Part shown: positions 16,323 through 22,875 of the stretch, piece after piece
How positions within the stretch are numbered: the stretch's first letter is position 1
Layout of the letters: each line of letters starts with the position of its first letter
DNA from: AC-32 sp963736055
GTDB taxonomy: Bacteria > Actinomycetota > Thermoleophilia > Gaiellales > Gaiellaceae
Length of the DNA stretch: 64,000 nucleotides
NCBI GenBank assembly: GCA_963736055.1
Contig: CAVTNM010000009.1
Location: 372,001-436,000 of the forward strand
Reading direction: 5' to 3'
The notes under the pieces: generated by a model
Databases searched by the model: none
Told to the model about the DNA's origin: nothing
What the model saw: the letters and a program-made list of their open reading frames with translations, nothing else
Made by a program: the position numbers and the translations under genes

Positions 16323-16350
16323 TGGGCCAGTGTTCCCGAATGTCACCCGA
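16323..16350 (+). repeat. Dispersed 28-bp repeat, copy e
   Basis: It carries TGTTCCCGAATG where the consensus has CGTGCGGGAATG; otherwise it matches. It lies 15 bases past the GNAT gene stop. Confidence 0.7.
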
Positions 16351-16365
16351 GGCTCGCGAGGTCGC

Positions 16366-16935
16366 CTACGACGTTGGGTCGACGACTTTCGTGACGACCC
16401 AGCGGTGCTTGCCGATCTTGCGGTCGCGGACGAATCCCAGCTTCTCGTAGGTCGACAGGGCGCCGTTGAAGAGGAAGCCGGCAGGAACCGAACCCGCGCC
16501 CTCGGGATACCCCTCTACCTTGCCGCCGCCGAGAGAGGCGATCAGATCGAGCGCCCCGGCGAGCGCCGCCGTGGCGACGCCCTTGCGCCGGTGCCCCTTG
16601 CCGACGAAGTTGCAGGCGATCCGCCAGTCCGGCAAGGTCGTGACGCTCTTCTCGTAGGCAGCCCGGTTCTTGATCTTCGGCACCTCGTCCGGCGCGCCGA
16701 ACTGGCACCAACCCACACAGTCGTCGCCATCGAACACAAGGGCCGCGTGCGCCCTGCCTGCCTGCACCCGTGCGAGCTTGCGTTCCCGGTTCAACGCCGG
16801 CTCACGGCTGTCATCCGGATGGAAGCCCATGCACCAACAACCCCCGAAGACGCCGTTATTCGCCTCGACCAGCCTGGCAAACGCATCCCAGCTCGACTCA
16901 TCGAGAGCCTTAATCGTGTACCCCGACCCCACCAC
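16366..16935 (-). CDS. GNAT-family N-acetyltransferase
   Basis: 189 residues. The acetyl-CoA loop is CNFVGKGHRRKGVATAAL, after a beta strand IACNFV; the C-terminal part has STYEKLGFVRDR, the usual motif B-like end. An unusual cysteine-rich patch GGCWCMGFH lies near residue 32. The acceptor is unknown. A TAGGCT box 6 bases before the GTG fixes the start. Repeats flank the gene on both sides (copies e and f), giving it the look of a single-gene cassette. Confidence 0.85.
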   Translation of the reverse strand: MVGSGYTIKALDESSWDAFARLVEANNGVFGGCWCMGFHPDDSREPALNRERKLARVQAGRAHAALVFDGDDCVGWCQFGAPDEVPKIKNRAAYEKSVTTLPDWRIACNFVGKGHRRKGVATAALAGALDLIASLGGGKVEGYPEGAGSVPAGFLFNGALSTYEKLGFVRDRKIGKHRWVVTKVVDPTS

Positions 16936-16941
16936 CGACTC

Positions 16942-16947
16942 AGCCTA
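16942..16947 (-). promoter_or_regulatory. Leaderless -10 box of the GNAT gene
   Basis: TAGGCT on the minus strand, 6 bases before the GTG. Confidence 0.6.
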
Positions 16948-16973
16948 GCCCGCCAGCACTCGAAGCACTGGGC

Positions 16974-17001
16974 TGGGCCAGTGTCCCGGAATGTCACTAG
17001 A
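16974..17001 (+). repeat. Dispersed 28-bp repeat, copy f
   Basis: It has TGTCCCGGAATG in the middle and ends TCACTAGA. Confidence 0.75.
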
Positions 17002-17095
17002 GGCGTTACGGTCGTGCCGGTGAGCCGGGAGCAGGCGCAGAGCATCTATCTTGTCGGCTGAAGTTGATGACGCCTGACGGCTACCGCGAAAGGTT

Positions 17096-17641
17096 CTAGC
17101 CCCAGGGCAGCCGTGACCAGTACGACGGCCGCTGTCGCCGGAACCTCTCGGCCGTCGCATATACCTCTTCCGGATCGGATGTCTCCTTCTCCACACTCGC
17201 GCCGTAGCGCGCTGCGAGGTCAGACACTGGATACCGCACTTCCGGGCTCACGTGCGCGCCAACCATCAGGATCACACACAACTCATCGCCAGCTCCCACG
17301 AAGGCATGCTCCGTCCAGGGAGGTGAGTGGAAGAAGTCCCAGGCTCGGAGGAGTCGCTCCTCGCCCTCGACGAGCAGCCTGCACTCACCGGCCAGAATGA
17401 GGAAGTCGTCCTGATTCGCCTCGGCGTGGTAGACCCTGCTCTGGCCGGGCTCGAGGACTGTCACATTGATCCCGAACTGCGCGAACTCGATCGGAGACTC
17501 GCCGTACTCATTGGCGAACCAACACGCAGCGCCCCTCGTCTCCGAAGAGAACCACTCGGCATCGCGCACGTTGACGACAAACCACCCCTCCGTGACGGGG
17601 GCAAGCCCGGAGCCAGCGTCCTCAAGCCTCGCTTCGTCCAC
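17096..17641 (-). CDS. Cupin-domain protein, paralogue of the gene at 41494-42055
   Basis: 181 residues. A double-stranded beta-helix with YHAEANQDDFLILAGECRLLVEGEER and WDFFHSPPWTEHAFVGAGD, the two cupin motifs. The first motif reads YHxEANQDDF, so the metal-site histidines are partly replaced. Strong similarity in order and words (GWFVVN, DDFLILAGE, RAWDF, TEHAFVGAGDE) links it to the cupin at 41494-42055. The GTG at 17641 is chosen because the similarity starts there; upstream codons run into repeat copy g. Confidence 0.75.
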   Translation of the reverse strand: MDEARLEDAGSGLAPVTEGWFVVNVRDAEWFSSETRGAACWFANEYGESPIEFAQFGINVTVLEPGQSRVYHAEANQDDFLILAGECRLLVEGEERLLRAWDFFHSPPWTEHAFVGAGDELCVILMVGAHVSPEVRYPVSDLAARYGASVEKETSDPEEVYATAERFRRQRPSYWSRLPWG

Positions 17642-17680
17642 GAAGCAGAGTCTCGCAGTCCAAGCGACGGCTGTCTCGTC

Positions 17681-17708
17681 TGGGCCAGCGTGCGCGAATG
17701 TCACTAGA
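17681..17708 (+). repeat. Dispersed 28-bp repeat, copy g
   Basis: One difference (GCGCGAATG) from the consensus. It is followed by AGCCGAGC as in copy c. Confidence 0.8.
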
Positions 17709-17731
17709 AGCCGAGCGAGGCACACGGTGCC

Positions 17732-18121
17732 TTAGTCGCCCCACCAGTCGTCGTCTGACTGAACGCCGTCGCCCCCCTCGGGCCGATCGGAGCCGATCGC
17801 GAGCAACTCGAGCCCTTCAGGCCCCGCAGCAAAGCCGCGGAACGTCCCGGGCGCGACGCGGACAACGTCCCAGGGACGAACGTCAGCCAGCTCGTCGTCG
17901 AGCTTGACTCGTCCCGAGCCGCTGAGCACGACATAGACCTCTTCCTGCTCGGTGTGGCTGTGGCCTCGATTGCTGCGCCGGCCGGGCGCGTAGCGGAAGT
18001 GACTGACGCCTATGTGCTCCGATTCGATCGCGCTACGCGCAAAGCGCGCCTCCAGCGTCGGGCCCCCCTCACGGGCCCCGTTCTCAAGCTCCATCAGGTT
18101 GACAATCGCGTATCCAGGCAA
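17732..18121 (-). CDS. Small cupin-domain protein
   Basis: 129 residues. A classical cupin motif 1 is present, RGHSHTEQEEVYVVLSGSG, with two histidines and a glutamate that normally bind a metal, and a motif 2 at RPWDVVRVAPGTFRGFAAG that lacks the usual His. The end is Asp/Trp-rich. The start is TTG with GGGAG 5 bases upstream. Function, probably dioxygenase-like or sensory, cannot be told. It is framed by repeat copies g and h. Confidence 0.78.
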   Translation of the reverse strand: MPGYAIVNLMELENGAREGGPTLEARFARSAIESEHIGVSHFRYAPGRRSNRGHSHTEQEEVYVVLSGSGRVKLDDELADVRPWDVVRVAPGTFRGFAAGPEGLELLAIGSDRPEGGDGVQSDDDWWGD

Positions 18122-18416
18122 GCTCGCTCCCTTCTTCGCTCGTTTACCGCTCTTGTGCCTACAACGACGAGGCGGAGCGTCTCATGCCAACCCGGCCCAC
18201 CACGCTGTCGAGCACCCCCGTAACCGTCTCGAGAGCAGCGCCCTGGCGACCTCACCGCACGTCCAATGATGCGCGCGAGAGCGGCACTAGTTCGGCGCGC
18301 CTGCGTTTTCAGCCTCCTCCAACTCACACACATGGCGGCCGTCCAGGAACTCTCGGATGGGCCAGCGTGCGGGAATGTCACTAGACGGTCTGCCAGTGTC
18401 GTTCTGGTGACGCCTC
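18122..18416. other. Non-coding gap in the island
   Basis: Only repeat copy h (18358-18385) is recognised. I see no convincing gene on either strand. Confidence 0.45.
18358..18385 (+). repeat. Dispersed 28-bp repeat, copy h
   Basis: An exact fit to the consensus with the TCACTAGA end. Confidence 0.8.
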
Positions 18417-18445
18417 TTGATCGGCTCCGAGGGTAGGCGTAGGGT
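18417..18445 (+). promoter_or_regulatory. Sigma70-type promoter of the epoxide hydrolase gene
   Basis: TTGATC, a 17-base spacer and TAGGGT. The leader would be about 58 bases and carries AAGGAGG before the TTG start. The -10 and following bases (TAGGGTCGCC) are the same as at the hydrolase gene near 20814. Confidence 0.6.
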
Positions 18446-18509
18446 CGCCAAGTCCCGAACCGGAGAGGAGGTTATCCGCGAACCGCATCGACCAACGAAG
18501 GAGGTTGTC

Positions 18510-19763
18510 TTGAGCACCACCGTCCAGACCGCCACCGACGTCCGTCCCTTCCAGATCGAGATTCCCGAAGAGAAGCTCGCGGAGCTGCGCCGCCGCGTAA
18601 CGGCAACGCAGTGGCCCCAGAAAGAGCTCGTCGATGACCACTCCCAGGGAGTTCAGTCGGGGATGATGCAGGCGCTCACGCGCTACTGGGCAACGGACTA
18701 CGACTGGCGCAACGTCGAGGCCGAGTTGAACGAGCTGCCGCAGTTCAAGACCGAGATCGACGGGCTCGACATCCACTTCATCCACGTTCGCTCGCGGCAC
18801 GAGAACGCGTTGCCGCTGATCCTCACGCACGGGTGGCCCGGCTCGGTGATCGAGATGCTCGACGTGATCGGGCCGCTGACGGACCCGACGGCGCACGGCG
18901 GCAGCGCCGAGGACGCGTTCGACCTCGTGATCCCGTCGCTGCCCGGCTTCGGTTTCTCCGACCCACCGGAGGAGCTCGGCTGGGACCAGACCCGCACCGG
19001 GCACGCCTGGGGCGAGCTGATGAGCCGACTCGGCTACGACCATTACGTCGCCCAGGGCGGCGACCAGGGCGCCTCCGTCACCGATGCGATGGCGCGCCTG
19101 GCCCCCGATGGCCTGGTCGGCATTCACCTGAACTTCCTCACGGCTTTCCCGAACGACGCGGTCGCGGCCGTCTTTGGCGGTGCTGTGCATGGACTGTCGA
19201 AACGGCTTGCGGTAGCGATCCTCGCCGCCCACGCCGACCGGAAGGAGCCCGCGGCACTCGAAGGAGTCGAGGCCATCTTCAAGCGGGGCTACATCGCCGA
19301 GATGCCCGAGCACCCGCAGACGATCGGTTACGCCTTGATGGATTCCCCCGTCGGCCTTGCGGCGTGGATGCTCGACCACGACGCAGACAGCTACGAAAAG
19401 ATCTCCCGCGCATTCCTCGACGGGAAGCCCTCGGGTGGCCTCACCCGGGACAGGGTGTTAGACAACATCACGCTGTACTGGTTGACCGGCACAGCGACAT
19501 CGTCGGCGCGGATCTACTGGGAGGAAGGACGGAGCACCGCTGCCGCGGTTGCGTCCGGAAAGAAGCCCCCCAAGATCTCGGTTCCGGTGGCCTTCACGGT
19601 CTTTCCCCAGGAGCTCTTCGAGGCCCCGCGCAAGTGGGCCGAGAAGGTCTATCCCAACCTCATCTACTTCAACGAAGTCGACAAGGGCGGGCACTTCGCC
19701 GCCTGGGAAGAGCCGGAGCTGTTCTCGTCCGAGCTCCGCGCGGCATTCAGCTCACTGCGTTGA
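18510..19763 (+). CDS. Epoxide hydrolase with N-terminal EHN domain
   Basis: 417 residues of the microsomal/juvenile-hormone epoxide hydrolase type. The EHN region (PFQIEIPEEKLAELRRRV) is followed by an alpha/beta hydrolase core. The oxyanion motif is HGWPGS, the nucleophile Asp is in AQGGDQGASV, and the catalytic His is in KGGHFAAWEEPE. These enzymes open epoxides with water. The TTG start has a strong AAGGAGG site. The N-terminal codons before 18510 lie in the leader. It is the only large plus-strand gene in the island. Confidence 0.9.
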   Translation: MSTTVQTATDVRPFQIEIPEEKLAELRRRVTATQWPQKELVDDHSQGVQSGMMQALTRYWATDYDWRNVEAELNELPQFKTEIDGLDIHFIHVRSRHENALPLILTHGWPGSVIEMLDVIGPLTDPTAHGGSAEDAFDLVIPSLPGFGFSDPPEELGWDQTRTGHAWGELMSRLGYDHYVAQGGDQGASVTDAMARLAPDGLVGIHLNFLTAFPNDAVAAVFGGAVHGLSKRLAVAILAAHADRKEPAALEGVEAIFKRGYIAEMPEHPQTIGYALMDSPVGLAAWMLDHDADSYEKISRAFLDGKPSGGLTRDRVLDNITLYWLTGTATSSARIYWEEGRSTAAAVASGKKPPKISVPVAFTVFPQELFEAPRKWAEKVYPNLIYFNEVDKGGHFAAWEEPELFSSELRAAFSSLR

Positions 19764-19772
19764 TCGACGCCT

Positions 19773-19816
19773 GCGAGCGGCGCGTGCGAAAAGTGCGCGC
19801 CGCTCGCGGCTTGTTT
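19773..19816 (+). terminator. Intrinsic terminator of the epoxide hydrolase gene
   Basis: A 12-bp perfect GC-rich stem (19773-19784 with 19796-19807) is followed by GGCTTGTTT. Confidence 0.7.
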
Positions 19817-19881
19817 GCCGAGCGTCTTGCGCTCTCTCGCCAACCGTTGCTTGTGGGCCGTCTACACCGCAACCGCTGGAC

Positions 19882-19894
19882 TGGGCCAGCGTGC
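19882..19894 (+). repeat. Dispersed repeat, truncated copy i
   Basis: Only the first 13 bases of the 28-bp family (TGGGCCAGCGTGC) are kept. Confidence 0.45.
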
Positions 19895-19983
19895 TTCTCG
19901 CCTGACCGGAACTGGCCCCTGGGGTCACACAACTGTCGCCTTCTGACTCAAAGACGACGAGCGAACGACTGTCCCGATTCCGC

Positions 19984-20028
19984 CAAAACCCGGCCCGCCG
20001 TCCTGATCTCGCTGGCGGCGGGCCGGGT
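19984..20028 (-). terminator. Intrinsic terminator of the alpha/beta hydrolase gene
   Basis: A 13-bp perfect stem (19988-20000 with 20016-20028), loop of 15, followed on the minus strand by TTTT. It begins 14 bases after the stop codon. Confidence 0.75.
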
Positions 20029-20041
20029 GGTCAGCTCGGCT

Positions 20042-20749
20042 CTAGGCCATCGCCGGTGATCCGACTTCCGAAGCAGCCTTTTCGACGAAGTCGGCAACAA
20101 CGGCCGGCTGCGACACATAAATCGAATGGCTGCCCGGGGTCTCGGCAACCGTGGCACCGGCGCGCTTGGACATTTCGCGCTGTAGCGACGGGGGAATCAT
20201 CCGGTCATCGAGCGTGACGAGGTACCAACTCGGTTTGCTTCGCCAGGCGGGCTCGCTGATCGTGCCACCCGCGGCCTCAAGGCCCCAGGGGACCTGCGAG
20301 TCGGCCATGAACTCGGCCACGTCGGTGTCGACATCCCCTGCGAACGCCTCGGGAAACTTGCCCCGGTCGAGCAACAGAAAGCCGTCCTGCGGGGGCAGAA
20401 TCGGCGGCGCGGTCTCGGGCGGCAGGTCGGCGATGAGCGTCTGCACCGACTCGCCCGCATCCGGCGCGAAGGCCGCGATGTAGACGAGCGCCTTCACGTT
20501 GGGGTCGGTACCCGCCTCGCTGATCACCGCTCCGCCGTAGGAGTGGCCGACGAGAATCACGGGCTCGGTTTGCGCATCGATGACACGTCTGGTGGCGTCG
20601 GCATCGCCTGCAAGTGACAGCGTTGGATTCTGGACGATGTTGACGTCGTAGCCGTCCTTCGTCAGCTGGCGGTAGACGCCTTGCCAGCCGGAGCCGTCTA
20701 CGAAACCGCCGTGAACGAGAACGACGGTCCCTGCTGAGCCATCACTCAT
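20042..20749 (-). CDS. Alpha/beta hydrolase
   Basis: 235 residues. N-terminal HGGFVDGSGW carries the oxyanion residues, the nucleophile serine is in LVGHSYGGAV, the acid in TLDDRMIP and the histidine in PGSHSIYVSQP. The pattern matches the small esterase family that includes hydroxynitrile lyase-like and pyrethroid-hydrolase-like proteins. The substrate is unknown. The ATG has an AAAGGAG site. A sigma70-type promoter and an intrinsic terminator define it as a single-gene transcription unit at the right edge of the island. Confidence 0.88.
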   Translation of the reverse strand: MSDGSAGTVVLVHGGFVDGSGWQGVYRQLTKDGYDVNIVQNPTLSLAGDADATRRVIDAQTEPVILVGHSYGGAVISEAGTDPNVKALVYIAAFAPDAGESVQTLIADLPPETAPPILPPQDGFLLLDRGKFPEAFAGDVDTDVAEFMADSQVPWGLEAAGGTISEPAWRSKPSWYLVTLDDRMIPPSLQREMSKRAGATVAETPGSHSIYVSQPAVVADFVEKAASEVGSPAMA

Positions 20750-20813
20750 GATGGTCTCCTTTCTGGCTGAGAGAGGGGCTTCGGCCTCCTTTCAGGATAG
20801 GAGGAACCCGGCG

Positions 20814-20842
20814 ACCCTACTCCGCTCTGCGGGGAGCGACAA
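20814..20842 (-). promoter_or_regulatory. Promoter of the alpha/beta hydrolase gene
   Basis: On the minus strand TTGTCG, a 17-base spacer and TAGGGT. The predicted leader is about 58 bases. Confidence 0.55.
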
Positions 20843-20932
20843 GCGGTCGACGCCGGACCGTTACCACTGCATCGTGCTGCCAGCAGGTGGCGGCGGCGCG
20901 CGTACTGTTCTGGGTCGCCGTGCTCGTTGCGG

Positions 20933-21685
20933 CTACACGACGGCTTCCATGACGCGCTCGGGGATGTCGAAGTTCGAGTAGACCTCCTGCACGTCGTCGT
21001 TCTCCTCGAGCGCGTCGATCAGGCGGAGTGTCTTCCTCGCAGCCGACTCGTCCTCGAGGTTCACCGTCGTCTTCGGGATCATGGTCAGCTCCGCGGAATC
21101 GACCTCGATCCCCGCCTGCTCGATCGCCTCCCGCACCGCGGTCAGCGCCTCCGGCGGCGAGGTGACCCGGAAGCTCGAGCCGTCCCGTTCGACATCCTCG
21201 GCGCCGCCTTCGGCCGCCGCCAACGTCAGCTCGTCCTCGTCGGCGCGGTCGGCGTCCACCAGGATGAGGCCGCGGCGCTCGAACAGCCAGGCGACCGCCC
21301 CCGAGCCGCCGAGGTTGCCGTCGTGCTTCGAGAAGGCCGCGCGCACGTCGGAGGCGGTGCGGTTGCGGTTGTCCGTCAGCGCCTCGACGATCACCGCCAC
21401 GCCGCTTGGCCCGTAGCCCTCGTAGACGACCTGCTCGAAGGACTCCGCGTCGGAGTCGGCACCCGACCCGCGGGCGATCGCGCGCTCGATGTTGTCCTTG
21501 GGCATCGAGTACGAGCGCGCCTTCTCGATCGCGTTCGCCAGCGCCAGGTTCGCGGCCGGATCGGGGCCGCCCTCACGCGCAGCCACGATCAGCGCGCGCG
21601 AGAGCTTCGAGAAAAGCTTCCCGCGCTTGGCGTCGACCGCGCCCTTCTTGTGCTTGATCGAGCTCCACTTGCTATGCCCTGACAC
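20933..21685 (-). CDS. yebC: YebC/TACO1-family protein
   Basis: 250 residues, full length. The start MSGHSKWSSIKHKKGAVDAK and the block KDNIERAIARGSG are diagnostic. YebC proteins act in the cytoplasm; they have been described as transcriptional regulators and, more recently, as factors that relieve ribosome stalling. The GTG start lies within the end of pdxT (14-base overlap) with an AGGAG site, so the pair is co-transcribed. Its usual partner ruvC lies on the other side of the island. Confidence 0.96.
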   Translation of the reverse strand: MSGHSKWSSIKHKKGAVDAKRGKLFSKLSRALIVAAREGGPDPAANLALANAIEKARSYSMPKDNIERAIARGSGADSDAESFEQVVYEGYGPSGVAVIVEALTDNRNRTASDVRAAFSKHDGNLGGSGAVAWLFERRGLILVDADRADEDELTLAAAEGGAEDVERDGSSFRVTSPPEALTAVREAIEQAGIEVDSAELTMIPKTTVNLEDESAARKTLRLIDALEENDDVQEVYSNFDIPERVMEAVV

Positions 21686-22238
21686 CGCTCTCCTCTCGTA
21701 CTAGATCAAGGAACCGCTGGTGGACCCGGGTGTCCCCGGTCAGCTCCGGGTGGAAGGCGGCCACCAGCACGCGACCCTGTCGCAGCAGCACCGGCTCGCC
21801 GTCGAGCTCGGCGAGCACCTCCACGTCCGGGCCGGCGTCGGCCACCCGTGGGGCCCGGATGAACACTCCGCGCAAGGGCTCTTCGTCTCCCTCCAGCGCG
21901 ACGTCGGCCTCGAAGCTCGCCACCTGGCGGCCGTACGCGTTGCGACTGACCTCGACGTCGAGCAGCCCTAGGTGCCGCCGGTCGAGCAGGATCATTCCCG
22001 CGCACGTCCCGAACAGCGGCCGGTCGAAGGCCCGGATCGCCTCCTCGAGGCCGTACAGGCGCACGAGGCGTGCGATCGCCGTCGACTCGCCGCCCGGGAC
22101 GATCAGCCCGTCGAGGTCTGCGAGCTGCTCCGGCTTGCGCACCTCCACCGGCTCTGCGCCCAGGCGACGGAGCATCGAGGCGTGCTCGCGGAAGTTGCCC
22201 TGCACCGCGAGAACTCCGATTTTCAGCGCTTCGTCCAC
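21672..22238 (-). CDS. pdxT: Pyridoxal 5'-phosphate synthase glutaminase subunit
   Basis: 188 residues. Class-I-type glutaminase motifs: GVLAVQGNFREH at the start, PGGESTAI, the catalytic Cys in FGTCAGMILL and the His-Glu pair in FHPELTGDTRVH. It supplies ammonia to PdxS for PLP synthesis. The GTG start has TACAAT 7 bases upstream. pdxS is not adjacent but about 2.7 kb away, beyond a two-component gene pair. Confidence 0.97.
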   Translation of the reverse strand: MDEALKIGVLAVQGNFREHASMLRRLGAEPVEVRKPEQLADLDGLIVPGGESTAIARLVRLYGLEEAIRAFDRPLFGTCAGMILLDRRHLGLLDVEVSRNAYGRQVASFEADVALEGDEEPLRGVFIRAPRVADAGPDVEVLAELDGEPVLLRQGRVLVAAFHPELTGDTRVHQRFLDLVREESGVRA

Positions 22239-22245
22239 TGCCTCG

Positions 22246-22291
22246 ATTGTAGTCCCGACCTCTGTTCAGAAGCCAAATCCAGGCCTAGACT
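22246..22291. promoter_or_regulatory. Divergent promoters of pdxT and the response regulator
   Basis: On the minus strand TACAAT (22246-22251) is 7 bases before the pdxT GTG. On the plus strand TAGACT (22286-22291) is 11 bases before the response-regulator GTG. Confidence 0.55.
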
Positions 22292-22302
22292 CCGCACACC
22301 GA

Positions 22303-22875
22303 GTGAGAGCAGAGGTCTCGTCTACGAATCGCTCCGCTCCGCTCCGCCGGGCCGCCATCGCCGGGGGGCGGCAGCGCTGGCGTTGCCAGGCCGACTCGCA
22401 CGAGTCGAACCACCCGCTGGACGCCCGCAGCGGCACACGAGCCCCGGGAAAGAGCCTGCGCGTGCTGGTCGTGGACGACGAGCAGTCGATCCGCCTGCTC
22501 TGCCGCGTGAACCTGGGCGCCTCCGGGATGGACGTGCTCGAGGCGGACGACGGCGAGGCCGGCCTGGAGCTCGCTCGCCGCGAGCAGCCCGACCTGATCC
22601 TCCTGGACGTGATGATGCCCGGCCTCGACGGGTGGGGCGTCGCCGAGGAGCTCGCCGAGGATGCGAGCACGCGCGAGATCCCCGTCGTCTTCCTCACCGC
22701 CCGCGCAGAGGCGGCGGACAGGCAGCGAGGCGCCCAGCTCGGCGGCGTCGGCTACGTGGTCAAGCCGTTCGACCCGGTCGGCATCGGGGCCATCGTCGAG
22801 GACGTCCTCGCACGCATCGAGCGCGGCGAGCGCGCCGAGCTCCAGCGCGGAATCGCCGCCCAGCGCAGCCCGTGA
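22303..22875 (+). CDS. Response regulator (receiver domain only)
   Basis: 190 residues. The receiver domain begins LRVLVVDDEQSIR, with the acidic pair DD, the phospho-acceptor Asp in LILLDVMMPG, the Thr in VVFLTARAE and the Lys in GYVVKPFDP. No output domain follows, so it may relay phosphate or act by protein contact. The start is uncertain. GTG 22303 gives a 52-residue basic tail before the receiver; GTG 22462 would start right at the domain. The kinase gene overlaps its stop by 4 bases. Confidence 0.85.
   Translation: MRAEVSSTNRSAPLRRAAIAGGRQRWRCQADSHESNHPLDARSGTRAPGKSLRVLVVDDEQSIRLLCRVNLGASGMDVLEADDGEAGLELARREQPDLILLDVMMPGLDGWGVAEELAEDASTREIPVVFLTARAEAADRQRGAQLGGVGYVVKPFDPVGIGAIVEDVLARIERGERAELQRGIAAQRSP

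Noticed and set aside
12832..19894. CRISPR array or integron attC sites
   Set aside because: Repeats are hundreds to thousands of bases apart and separate genes, no cas genes are present, and the attC core and its inverted partner are not visible.
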